From Chara braunii (lineage: Eukaryota; Streptophyta; Charophyceae; Charales; Characeae), in contig BFEA01000125.1 in NCBI GenBank assembly GCA_003427395.1, positions 1,925,866 through 1,949,440 on the forward strand: a DNA stretch of 23,575 nt, in the 5' to 3' direction. This document shows, piece after piece, positions 8,706 through 17,859 of this stretch. The notes beneath the pieces were generated by a model that was given only the letters and a program-made list of their open reading frames with translations, was not told the DNA's origin and made no database searches. Made by a program: the position numbers and the translations under genes. Each line of letters starts with the position of its first letter. Positions within the stretch are counted from its first letter, which is position 1.

Positions 8706-9354
8706 TGTACACGGCCCTCAGTCAAAGTCAGTCTTGCTATGCTGCCTCGACGCTGGCTTGATGCTGGCTGGACGCTGGCACTCTCGACGACGACGCAAGA
8801 CTGCTGCTTGCACGCTGGCGCCTTTCTACTTCGGCGCCAGCTTCTGCTGATGTGGCACAAGGCCACCTGTTTTCAACATTGCTGATGTGGAACATGTCAC
8901 TTTGTCTTCATCGCTGATGTGGCATTTGCCACACTGTCTACATTCCTGAGTTGGACTTGACAAGGTGGGAGATTGGGATTTGTGGATGATTGAGAGAGAA
9001 CGGGATACTTACCTGTTGTTGATGTCGAAACTGTGCGCTGCTGAACGTCTTCACGGGAGAACTGTGCCACGTGGCACTCTCGATGTGACCAGGCCCTGTC
9101 AGGCTCGATATTGACGTGGGGACGAGGGGGAAGCCCTGAGAAGGAGAGGGTATAATGTTGGCTGTTATCTCTGTGGTCATTGATGGATATCTCTTCCACC
9201 CTCCAGTCTGTCTATTCGCCCTTGCCTCTCGTCGTATTCATTATCAGACATTGTGTCACAGATCACATTCACGATTATCTGGAGACATTATTCAAAATTG
9301 AGACTTCTTGTATTTCGACATCTGATGCGTATCTTCCAGACCGGGTTCATTACA
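8706..9354 (+). repeat. 3' LTR
   Basis: It begins TGTACACGGCCCTCAGTC and ends GGTTCATTACA, like the 5' LTR, but is 649 bp instead of 846. The main difference is the absence of the segment matching 480-671 of the 5' LTR; a second gap of about 14 bp lies near 9110. It keeps a perfect palindromic G-box GTGCCACGTGGCAC (9064-9077) and a TATAAT at 9151-9156 that the 5' LTR does not have. Confidence 0.93.
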
Positions 9355-10640
9355 ATTCCATTGAATGGCAGAAGTGATCCACCCTCCCTACGGATTATGG
9401 GCCACGCTCCACTATCCTCCAAATATGCAAAATGGGAATGAATCCTCGGCAAGAGCATGGAAAGATACACTGCCATATTTTTAGTTTTTTGTGCACGAGG
9501 ACTGTAGTGGAGTGTGACCCTATGTCCGTGCACATAACCCGACTACTTTTGAGATGCAAAAATAAATAAATAAAGAGGCTCATCATCACATAAAAAAAAA
9601 ATTAAAAAAAAAAAAATACTGATCCGCGCGGCATCTTCAGAAGTCAGGATGGCATAATTGTCTTTCAATTTTTTTTCCTGCTTTTTTCTTTCTTTTAAGG
9701 ATGGCAGTGACTGGCATAATGTGTCATCTGACAGGGGGCTTAAAACTCAGACCTGCATGTTTCTGGCTGAATCTGGCCACAGATCAGCCACACATCCAGT
9801 GAGATACTTGCTGGTGCTGTTAGACTAAGTGCTATCAACCTAGCTAGGGAAACGTGACACCAGGAGAAGGGAGGTTGACTTTGATGAGCATCATCAGGAA
9901 AATCAACAAAACCATCAGCGGTGAGTGATAGACCTGGTGGCGCATGTGAATTGCTCAGAACAGAGCTTCGCTTTATAGAGTTTTGAAGTTCTTTAGAGAG
10001 GGGTCCCTGACTTCAAGATCTGCAGACAAAAAAAACATCAGGGTAATTGCTCATGGGTAGTTGGGACTTAACATACGTATGCACCAAACAAAGACAAAAA
10101 AAAATCAGCAGTGGCACGCATCCACGCATACGTGTCATCCAAGCAAGCAAGCAAGCAAGCAGGGCAGAGTTCATTAATATAATGAATATAAGAGTATGTT
10201 GATTGAAATAATGAGAAATGTAACATAAGTAAACACGCACGTGCGTGCATGCACTGGAGCCAGCGGCAAATCCTGTCAACAGCTTTCACAGTTATGTTGT
10301 TGGCTGTCAGTGATTTGCCCCCCTCTGTTTTTTTGTGCGTAGTTTTCTTGATGACCTGGCTGCTAGTGATGTGAAGTGCCCTTCATGATGCGCCCTTGTT
10401 GTGGTTTTCTTTTCTTTTTTTAACAAACAAAACAGGAGCACAATTTCAAATTGCGCACTCCTTTTCACCAAACGCGGTGCCGTGAGCAATCTTCAGCTTT
10501 AGCCAAAGTTGAGATTCAAGTAAGGGGATGCACCCCGTATAGGCTTTACGAGTAGTGGCCGGCATACTAATATAACTCAAGAAGTCGAGAGCTTTCGGAG
10601 GTGGGGAAAAAAAAAAAAAAAACAGTTGTGGAGTTTGGAA
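9355..10640. other. Gene-free stretch after the retrotransposon
   Basis: No gene is recognised. It holds A-rich tracts at about 9554-9616 and 10604-10621, a short T-rich run near 9670-9700, and an (AAGC)n run at 10139-10161. Open frames in this stretch are short and lack any recognisable motif. Confidence 0.6.
10139..10161. repeat. (AAGC)n microsatellite
   Basis: About five AAGC units in a row. Confidence 0.9.
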
Positions 10641-10644
10641 TCAT

Positions 10645-10842
10645 ATGATCGATTCCGCACTCCCGGGCTGGCTATTCCTGAAAGCAGGTGTATTTGATTA
10701 TGAAGAACCTGGACTGGGCCCCACTGTGCAGGTCTGTGCTTGCCAGGGTATCCTGACTGGGTTCATGACAGTTAGCAGCATTATGCTACCTAGTGAGGTT
10801 CCTGCTTGCATCCTGTGCAGCCATTTGATGGATTGGGTGTAG
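10645..10842 (+). other. Unrecognised 65-codon open frame
   Basis: It begins ATGATCGATTCCGCAC and ends GGGTGTAG. The composition is protein-like rather than low-complexity (…FDYEEPGLGPTVQVCACQG…), but I know no family for it and see no promoter or splice context that would decide it. It could be a relic exon or a chance frame. A T-tract with one N follows at 10861. Confidence 0.12.
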
Positions 10843-11159
10843 ATTCTGCGCAAGGACCTCTTTTTTTGTTTNTTTTTTTTTTTTTAACGTTTTCACAACT
10901 TTTCAGATGAGACCTGCCAATTGCAGCTCAACTCCCGTACTCCCTTTTGACACATGCAGAGATACCTGCCAATGAATGCCCTCATTAAACATCACATCTA
11001 TCAAACGTAAAGGGAGACTCGGGGAATAGGGGCGGGGGGGGGTAAGAACCATGGGTGCCCACTTTGGAGGTTGCATCTCTGGCAAGCGAAGAATGTGTTC
11101 AGGCGAGAGTTGATGATTCAGGCCCCAGGGGTGGGTATCTAAGGCAACCTTCCACGAAA

Positions 11160-11199
11160 GCCCATGGACTATGTTTTCTCACACAAAAGCCAGTTGGCT
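11160..11199 (+). repeat. Dispersed 40-bp block, copy 1
   Basis: GCCCATGGACTATGTTTTCT and the following 20 bases match 15956-15994 with two mismatches and one A indel. Homology ends abruptly on both sides of each copy. Confidence 0.85.
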
Positions 11200-12501
11200 G
11201 GAAACACCAGTAATTTTTCCCCTTCCCTTGCCGAGCCTGGACCCTTCACGTCGAAAAAAAAAGAATACGACTGGTGCGGGCCTTCTTTCCGCTGACGGCC
11301 CCCTTCAATTTGCTCTGGCAAAACTCGCACCCGCATGCATGCGGAGACCCCAGCACTCGCACCCGAAAGCAAAAGAACGAAAGGAAAAGAAGTAAGGAAG
11401 GACCCCCACAGATAGGACAGGCACGTTGAGGATGACGTGGATGTTCACAATGACACCCAAGAACAGGTACTTCGGCAGAGCATCTAGGAGGGGAGGTAGC
11501 ACTGATCAGCCCATGTAAACAGTTCGTGAAACGGATATCAGTGCATGCCTCGAATGTCTAGTCGAGATAAAAAGAAAAAGAAAAAAAACAAATAAGCATA
11601 ATGAATAATATATATCCCCAACCATGGGCCAAGACCAACGTCGAGGAAAAAAGCACTCTCAACCGGAAAAAAAGTTGCAAACATTTCTGAAATACATATC
11701 TACACGCAGCAGGTGACCTAGGTTTTTTATTATGATGTTGGCATTCGTATTCGGATTACAGAAAGGAACAGCAGAATTGTTAGTTCTCTTTTTGTTTTCT
11801 TTTCCTTAGGGTGACGCGCTCTTACTGCCCTTGTACGTAACAGGTGATGAACAGCCCTTCGCGTAAAGGAAGGACTTTTCTTCCTTACTGTGTTCTTTTC
11901 CCCGTTTTGCGATTTTCGCCTTCGCACTCTGATTCACATTGTCACAGACCGCGAAGGCGAAAATACGCAAGACAAGGGAAAGAAGAAAAGCATAGCGCGA
12001 AAAGCGAAAAAGATACAAACATTCTCGCCGGCGGAGGGGGGGGGGGGAATGAAAAGATAAAACAACAAATTATCAACGGATAAAAACTGTGTGAAACGGA
12101 TAAGACTGTGGACTAGGAAAACATCAGAAATGAAATAAAAAACAACCACGGACCACGGAACAACGGGACAACAGCAACCACGAGAACAAAACAAGTCTCG
12201 ACCGCAACAACATAGTAAATCTGTGATACGTATGTAGTCCACCTGACAACAACATGTCCGGATTTCGTAATGGTATCTACCTGACATTCCAGCAGATGTG
12301 GCAGAAAAATCTGCACAAAACTCGGCGCAACATACGATAACAACGAATGTCCTTCACACACGCACACACATCATGAAGGCCCTACGTGCAAGCTACGTGG
12401 CATCTATGGCTGCCTTCTCTGCCGTCACCAAACTGGCGGTTATGGTATGGACACCTTATTAACCCACCCCGCGACCATGGCCGTTTCGTCACCCCCCAAA
12501 G

Positions 12502-12525
12502 AAAATAATAATAATAATAATAATA
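12502..12525. repeat. (AAT)n microsatellite
   Basis: About eight AAT units in an A-rich context. Confidence 0.9.
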
Positions 12526-12770
12526 AAAAATATAACAAATTGAAACCGCTAAAAAATCAGACCGCCTAAATCGTCACCCCCTCCCCTTCGTCATCGGTCG
12601 TCGGCGGCAAGTAAAGATAACCATTGACGGGAGGAGGGAATGAATGGGGATCGACGTGCTCGTACGTCTCGGCTAAGGCCGCCCACCCAAACGGACTGCG
12701 CGTCAGATCGCCCCCCCAACCAGCATTTCGCTGGGGGCGACCTTGCGGAAGGTGCCCCCATCCCTCGATA

Positions 12771-12971
12771 TCATGTCCGTAGCTCTCCGTCGTCGTTTAC
12801 CCCCCCTCGCCAACTGCCGGTGCTGAAGAGGATGATGAAGCTGGTGGAGGAAGAGGAGTCAAGATGGTGAGCGGAGTCGGAGATGCCCCCCTCGCCAACT
12901 GCTGCTGTTGAAGACGTAGACGGCAATGACGTCGTCGTACGTGCGGGCGCCGCACCTCCTTCGTTCGCCAT
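12771..12971 (-). CDS. Candidate first exon or small unrecognised protein
   Basis: On the minus strand, AGAGAGAAAATGGCGAACGA places an ATG (12971-12969) in a very good plant start context (AAAATGGCG), after a CT/GA-rich leader-like stretch. The frame MANEGGAAPARTTTSLPSTS continues as a Ser/Thr/Gly-rich, probably disordered segment and ends at 12771 after 66 codons. A GTAAAC at about 12800 could be a 5' splice site, making 12971-12801 an exon. CGCCAACTGC following a C run occurs twice (12800 and 12890), so part is duplicated sequence. I know no family for it. It may be a chance frame in a GC-rich patch, and no downstream exon can be identified. Confidence 0.2.
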   Translation of the reverse strand: MANEGGAAPARTTTSLPSTSSTAAVGEGGISDSAHHLDSSSSTSFIILFSTGSWRGGVNDDGELRT

Positions 12972-13002
12972 TTTCTCTCTCTTTTTCTCTCTCTTTGCAA
13001 CA

Positions 13003-13255
13003 ACGAAGAAGAAGAAGAACAACAACAACAACAAAAACAAGAAGAAGAAGAAGAAGATGAAGAAGAGAAACAAGGAAGACGAATAAGAAGCGCAGACGTA
13101 GAAGAAACAAAGTACACACATTGACGTAGAAGCAGCGTCAAAGAAGAAAAACAACAAGAGATTAAGAAGGAGAAGAGCAAGAAGAACCCGCAACGGAGAG
13201 GAAGGAAGAAGCCGCGACGGAGAAGAAGAAGAAGAAGACAAACGGGTGAGAAGAA
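13003..13255. repeat. GAA/AAC/GAAGAA purine-rich simple sequence
   Basis: GAA and AAC triplet runs alternate over about 250 bp with a strong purine bias on the plus strand. The long Leu/Phe/Ser-rich minus-strand frames across this stretch (to 13477) come from the repeat and are not reported as genes. Confidence 0.85.
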
Positions 13256-14261
13256 GAAGACCCCTATTTCCCAGCTCTCTCTCTCTGTTACATGCACAGA
13301 TATGTGATGTTTGTAATAACCGAGGAACTGCAATGTGACGAAAAGGACTGAAATGGACAATGCGGTGAGAGTAGAATCTCGACAGACAATGTGCATTCTC
13401 ATACATACAAAAGTGCTGAATAGCGCAGGGAAGACTTGGATACAAAGACTGACCTGACAAGGAGTGACCTTACACACGTAGTAGCAAGTAGCGAAACAGA
13501 CTGCTAGAATGTTGATAGCTAGTCCAACCGATGGTTGAACTCAGACCAAACATGCACCGTACCCCTCACCAGGTGTGAAGGAGCCTGGCGCTGCACACAG
13601 GAAGAAAGCGCCAGGTCCAGACATGCATAGACGAAGAGGTAAGGATCAGACGAAAGGAGGGAGGAAGATGGGAGTGTCGTTAACACCAAGTCTTTGTCAC
13701 CGATCCCAAATAACCCCTCGTTGTCAGGTCTGAATCCCAAAAAGTCGAGTCTTGGATCCGATATCACCAAGCNCGGTACCTCTTCTCTCGCAGTCTGCAA
13801 ATGCAGTGAAGTCAAGGGTTGAGAGGGAGAGAAGGAGATGGTGGACTGAGAAGAAGAGGAAGAAGGACTCTCTCTCTCTCACTGTTACGAACCAGGTACT
13901 AACCTGTGAGGTGGCGCTGTGCTGCAGGTACCTTGAAGACGAAGCTGGAGCAACGGCGCTGCAGGTAGGTACNCCTGGCCTCCGCCCAAGCTCTCTCTCT
14001 CTCTCTCTACCACTATCCTAGCTATGGCGCCCAGCGCCGAAGGCTACTAGCTAACACTACCACTACTATAACGCAGCGCTCCCTCCAGAGGGCTACTCCC
14101 GAATCCTGAAGACTACAACTGCCGACTGCCTTCCCTCCTGTAGGGCGGGCCAGTCCTTTATAGTGCTGGCCCATGCACGAGGCTGGTCGTGCCAATGCCC
14201 TATGCGCAGGAGGCCGCTCTTGCCAATGCCTCCCTGGCCTAGACCCTGCGGAAGCTTTCAC
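13256..14261. other. Gene-free stretch with two unknown bases
   Basis: No gene is recognised. There is an N at 13773 and another at 13973, CT runs at 13868-13880 and 13991-14008, and a possible hairpin CCTGGCGC/GCGCCAGG near 13585-13616. A 98-codon minus-strand frame (13815-13519) has ordinary amino-acid composition but no known motif and includes one unknown residue. Confidence 0.5.
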
Positions 14262-14455
14262 GCAAGAGCCTGGAAGTTTCCCTGTAGGGAAACAGGCTGG
14301 GGCCTGTAGGCCCTGTCAGAAATAAGCTTCCAGGCAAGAGCCTGGAAGTTTCCCTGTAGGGAAACAGGCTGGGGCCTGTAGGCCCTGTCAGAAGGAAGCT
14401 TCCAGGCAAGAGCCTGGAAGTTTCCCTGTAGGGAAATAGGTTGGGGCCTATACAG
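14262..14455. repeat. 72-bp tandem repeat, about 2.7 copies, with hairpins in each unit
   Basis: Units start at 14262, 14334 and 14406 (GCAAGAGCCTGGAAGTTTCC). Each contains TTTCCCTGTAGGGAAA (7-bp arms) and, in the complete copies, GGGCCTGTAGGCCC (6-bp arms). Across the unit junctions there is CTTCCAGGC-AAGA-GCCTGGAAG (9-bp arms). The period is 24 codons, so frames stay open in all copies on the minus strand. That openness is a result of the period and is not evidence of coding. Confidence 0.95.
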
Positions 14456-14462
14456 CATGTAA

Positions 14463-14465
<3 letters not shown>

Positions 14466-14517
<52 letters not shown>
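14466..14517. repeat. (CT)n microsatellite
   Basis: About 26 CT units directly follow the 72-bp repeat array. Confidence 0.97.
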
Positions 14518-14519
<2 letters not shown>

Positions 14520-14600
14520 GAGGGAGGGAGGGAAACGACCGTCTTAGCACCAACCGCCGACACGGGCTACGGAACGCACCGCAAGACACTGTATATAAAA

Positions 14601-15028
14601 TGAGAGAGAGAGAGAAAGAGAGGACGGCTGGCGGTGGCAGGGCGTTGCGCTTGGGGTGGGGGTTGGGTGGGGGTTGTTTCGACAATTTTGCCAATTGGAG
14701 GGTCCATGACAGTGGTGAATGGGTTGCAGAGGGGGAGGTGAAACGGGGTTTTGCTGGTGGGTCGTACGGCCAGCGGACTCACCGGCTGTCGCTGTCGCCA
14801 ATGCCTGAGGTAATACGACGAGACGGCACTCGTCTAAGTCGAATCTCGGATGACATCGACAATGGCGACAACCATCATTTTATGGAAACGCGAACGCGGA
14901 GGGGCGTGGGCGGCGATCGACATCCAGACAGCGACAGAAATGAGATAGTAGGTTGGTCTAGTATTCAAAATTACAAGAAAGAGTACCTCACGGTACTTGT
15001 ACACTATCGGTCACTGAGAAATACTTAA
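14601..15028 (+). other. Unrecognised open frame of about 142 codons
   Basis: The frame starts at an ATG directly after TATATAAA (14591-14598) and ends at a TAA at 15026. After a GA-rich start and a Gly-rich patch, the second half looks protein-like (RRDGTRLSRISDDIDNGDN … YLTVLVHYRSL). No domain is recognised. The TATA-like box is too close to the ATG to serve it as a normal promoter. The frame is open further upstream only because of the CT repeat. Probability of a real gene is low. Confidence 0.15.
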
Positions 15029-15065
15029 TCTTTTTAAATAGAAAGAATATCCTTATTACTTTATT

Positions 15066-15068
<3 letters not shown>

Positions 15069-15116
<48 letters not shown>
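15069..15116. repeat. (AG)n microsatellite
   Basis: About 24 AG units, flanked by CAG/GCAGACAGAC. Confidence 0.97.
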
Positions 15117-15117
<1 letters not shown>

Positions 15118-15474
15118 CAGACAGACAAACGGCGCCGTCACACCCTGTCAACACGATTGCACGGTCGCAGCAGATAACGTCCCCACCACGTCAGCTGTCC
15201 GAGATAGCGTCGCCCCATCGGATGGGTGCAACGGCTGGGCGGCGGGTAGTAGGTGGGGGGTTGCAACGGATGGCCAGCTGCACGGTTTCGTCCACGACGA
15301 TACGGCGCCACGTGGGAAATTTACACGTGGACGAAGACCGGCCACCCATCGGTGGCTTTTCGGAAGGGCATGGCAATAGGACACAAGGCCGAGCGTCAGA
15401 TCTGAAACGACGGCTGCCTTTCGATGGTGTCCTTTCCCAGGTGGCTGCCAGGAATGTGAAAACAACAACAACAA

Positions 15475-15475
<1 letters not shown>
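15117..15475. other. Gene-free GC-rich stretch ending in (AAC)n
   Basis: The open frames on both strands are short and unrecognised. The stretch ends in AACAACAACAAC followed by a long A tract, an arrangement also seen at the 3' end of retroposons. No 5' end or target duplication could be matched. Confidence 0.4.

Positions 15476-15539
<64 letters not shown>
15476..15539. repeat. 64-bp A tract
   Basis: Uninterrupted A run following an (AAC)n stretch. It may be a retroposon tail or simple-sequence expansion. Confidence 0.9.
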
Positions 15540-15543
<4 letters not shown>

Positions 15544-15723
15544 TTACAAAAATGGTAAAATCACGATAATATCAGGAAAAAAAAAGACTAAACATTTTCG
15601 TTGTTTCACGTGAATGGAAAAATCGCCGGGGCGGTCACTTCGATGTCCGGGGGGGGAACAGCTCGGACATCGCGTTGCAGAGTCCCGACTGTTTCATTTG
15701 GGTACCACAAATCGAACCTGGAC

Positions 15724-15822
15724 CCGGTAGGCCGCAAGCAAACGGTCTACCGAAAAATACAGGCCGATGCAGGCCTACCGGTACTTCGAGGGCTTTCGGC
15801 AGCAGGGGTACTGGTGGTTTAA
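15724..15822. repeat. Inverted repeat and right-end-like motif GGTACTGGTGGTTTAA
   Basis: CCGGTAGGCC at 15724-15733 is inverted at 15772-15781 (GGCCTACCGG), a perfect 10-bp pair. GGTACTGGTGGTTTAA at 15807-15822 matches the right end of the element family at 20682-21114. No matching left end is seen here, so this may be a solo or truncated copy. Confidence 0.55.
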
Positions 15823-15955
15823 ATGGACTACCTGTAAAGTTTTTATCAGCTATCTATGACCTCTGCTGCAAACTTTTCTCTCACTTCTTTGCAAACTTTC
15901 CCAGTAAAGAAACTACCTCCCACAGACTGCTGTGGTACCCCTCTTTTCCTCAACC

Positions 15956-15994
15956 GCCCATGGACTTTCTTTTCTCACACAAAGCCAGTTGGCT
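15956..15994 (+). repeat. Dispersed 39-bp block, copy 2
   Basis: Matches 11160-11199 with two mismatches and one single-base gap. Confidence 0.85.
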
Positions 15995-16210
15995 TAATGA
16001 ATTGGCTGTTTATCTCTGAAGATTTTCATGACGGACCGGTCTGGACTAGCCGGTCACACAGGCGCCCGGGGGGGTCTGACACTCGCGATACCCTGCCATG
16101 GGGAAAAAAATAATAAAAAATAAAAAATAGAAAATATTGGTGGTGGGGTTTTTCCACCCTCCCCGAGAGGAGCCCAAATCCGCGCTTGGTTCTTTTTGTG
16201 AGTGTTGGCT

Positions 16211-16380
16211 GTCAAGGGGGGGGGAAGGGGAATATAAATGAATTTTAAAGGGGCTAAACTTCCGCCGCTAAAGGTGTTTAATTGGGGGTGTCAAGGGGGG
16301 GGGAAGGGGGGGGGAAGGGGAGTATAAATGAATTTTAAAGGGGCTAAACGTCCGCCGCTAAAGGTGTTTAATTGGGGGTG
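16211..16380 (+). repeat. 90-bp direct duplication with long G runs
   Basis: The 60 bp at 16231-16290 recur at 16321-16380 with two mismatches (shared core TATAAATGAATTTTAAAGGG). The stretch before each is GTCAAGGGGGGGG-AAGGGG. The second copy has an extra G9-AA block, so 16295-16320 holds three closely spaced G runs that could form a G-quadruplex. No gene is linked to it. Confidence 0.93.
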
Positions 16381-16759
16381 CCTTAGTGTCATTTGGTTAT
16401 TTTATTTTTCATCTTCATTTCCTTGAGGAATTCTGATGTGACCCTTAGCTGGAAGTTGTTTGTTTTACAATTCTACACGACATATTTTGTTTTTTCAGAT
16501 TTTTTTGGTGTTTTTTTTTCTTTTTCTTTTTCTTTTTTTTTTTGCGCTGGGGCTGCCCGGGCCCACGCCCGGTGGTCATGCCCGGCCGGTCACCTGGTCG
16601 CCAAACCAGGCGTGACCTCGGGACCCATGGCGCCCGGGATATGTCCCTAGCTGTTTATCACTTTTCCTCCCTAGCATATCTTCTGGTCAAGACTTTCCTC
16701 CCACCTCTTTAGAGGCGAAGTTCCTCACTGAAATATCTGACCACAAGATGGCTGTGGCG
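16381..16759. other. Gene-free stretch: T-rich run and GC-rich palindromic patch
   Basis: T-rich simple sequence lies at about 16497-16542. A GC-rich patch follows at 16545-16640 with GCCCGGGC and an inverted pair CCTGGT/ACCAGG. No gene is recognised. Confidence 0.5.
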
Positions 16760-16808
16760 AGGATGTGCTGTAGATTAAAAAAAAAGAAAAAAGGATGTGC
16801 TGTAGATT
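16760..16808. repeat. A-rich insert flanked by a perfect 17-bp direct repeat
   Basis: AGGATGTGCTGTAGATT occurs at 16760-16776 and 16792-16808, separated only by AAAAAAAAAGAAAAA. This has the structure of a target-site duplication around a poly(A)-like insert. Confidence 0.93.
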
Positions 16809-17688
16809 TGTCACTCTATGGCGTTAAGTCTAAACTGCCAGTACATCTGCCAGCCAGTTTTCTCCACCGCGGCTGTGTGCGCGCCCCAAGTTTCAGGGTT
16901 TGGCCTACTGGGGCAAAATGGCTGGCAGCACCAGCTTGCATCAGCATCCTTCTTCTACGCGTGCGCAACTGCTCCTTCATTTGTCCCAGCGCCCACTCCT
17001 GCTGACAACGAAGAATAACGGTTGACACGGCTGCCCGCTCAAGCGGTGTCAACAGCGCACGTCCACCCTCTCTGCCGCCCTCCATCGCCACCACCTCCGC
17101 AGGGATGATGTCTCTCCGCTGCCGTCTCAATCCTCACCCCAGAGACGTAACCCGCTCCCTCCCGAGGAGAGGTCCGAGAAGCTGCCGCCTTTCCATGGAT
17201 GTCGTCCCCCTTGAGGAATAGCATGTGACGGCCTGGACGATGTGGAGGAGAAGCTCGACAGTGATGGACGCACCCAGTGCACGCATGTACACTGACTGGG
17301 AGGTGGTCGGAAGGGACTCCGCCGCTAAGGCCGGTTCAGCCCTGCACCCTCTGTGCGCTGCAAGCCGAACGTCATCGTCGTCACCACAGCTGTACTTCAG
17401 ATTTTGAATTTCAAACGTAGAGGTCCACCTTTTTTATTTTATTTTTCATGGCCTGCCTCCTGCCCTTTTCCGCTGGACGTCGCTGGACCACGCCGTCTCC
17501 ACACGTACACCGGACGCTGGACGACTGATACCCCCACCCGCGGGCTCATATCTTCATTTGAAAATGGCCACAGGCAGGCCACAAGGATGTGTGGTACGAC
17601 GCCGCCAAATTCCCTTACGAGCCACAAGGAAAATTCCTTGGGGCTCAAGGAACTTGTACGGAGTGTCTAACGACGCCCATAGAAAATA
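16809..17688. other. Gene-free GC-rich stretch
   Basis: Several short open frames occur on both strands (the longest is about 105 codons at 17353-17670) but none has a recognisable domain. They change frame and strand along the stretch. Base composition is higher in GC than its neighbours, so a decayed gene is possible but not supported. Confidence 0.4.
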
Positions 17689-17691
17689 TAA

Positions 17692-17859
17692 GGGCGTCGC
17701 TGCACGGGACACGAATCGAAAAACGAAACGAGTGCATCTTCCTGCAGAAAATGGCCAGGTTCATCGGTTTGCTATAAATAGTAACCAATGTATTTTGCCA
17801 CCTTTCGTGGGCAGATGCACTTGTTTCGTTTCCGTTTCGTGTGCCGTGCGATGAGACCC
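17692..17859. mobile_element. Tourist-like MITE (PIF/Harbinger type)
   Basis: This 168-bp element starts GGG and ends CCC. Its ends are inverted repeats of about 50 bp, for example GCACGGGACACGAATCG on the left against GCACGGCACACGAAACG read inward from the right. TAA immediately flanks both ends (17689-17691 and 17860-17862). Three-base TWA duplications and GGG-starting ends are typical of PIF/Harbinger-derived Tourist MITEs. The interior is AT-rich with no coding capacity. An extra inverted pair CGACGCCC/GGGCGTCG spans the left border (17671-17699). Confidence 0.8.

Larger units (their letters stand above)
455..9354 (+). mobile_element. Degenerate Ty3/gypsy chromovirus LTR retrotransposon
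   Basis: Two similar sequences in direct orientation, both beginning TGTACACGGCCCTCAGTC and ending GGTTCATTACA, bound about 8.9 kb. Between them, in order, are a tRNA-primer-like site, a 1.1-kb leader, remnants of gag, a CCHC-type knuckle, protease (ILGMDW), reverse transcriptase (NIDLKSGYHQI), RNase H (IDASQNGIG), integrase (HPETNGQTE), and a GPY/F plus chromodomain C terminus. This order and the chromodomain define a chromovirus of the Ty3/gypsy superfamily. Many stops and frameshifts, altered catalytic residues, an internal RT deletion and an 832-bp foreign insertion in gag make it non-autonomous and ancient. No target-site duplication is visible: GTGTG lies before the 5' LTR and ATTCC after the 3' LTR. 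Confidence 0.95.
10843..12640. other. Gene-free stretch
   Basis: No gene is recognised. It contains a T tract with one unknown base (10872), a G run at 11031-11042, a G run at 12036-12048, A-rich runs near 11565-11590, a block at 11160-11199 repeated at 15956, and (AAT)n at 12502-12525. TCGTCACCCCC occurs at about 12487 and again at about 12571 around the (AAT)n run. Confidence 0.55.

Noticed and set aside
12487-12581. TCGTCACCCCC repeated around the (AAT)n tract, as a possible duplication
   Set aside because: The insert is about 70 bp with the simple repeat in its interior and not at one end, and the C-rich repeat is low-complexity.
12771-13477. Two long minus-strand frames (226 and 229 codons)
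   Set aside because: Most of the length is Ser/Leu/Phe runs from GAA/AAC simple sequence. Only the part after the ATG at 12971 is kept, as a weak candidate.
13880-13894. TGGTTCGTAACAGTG on the minus strand, resembling a primer-binding site of a second LTR element
   Set aside because: No LTR end (CA) precedes it and no gag or pol trace follows on that strand, so similarity to the site at 1304 may be chance.
14239-14694. 151-codon minus-strand frame with 24-residue repeats
   Set aside because: The repeat period of 72 bp is a multiple of three, which keeps frames open automatically, and the rest is CT repeat.
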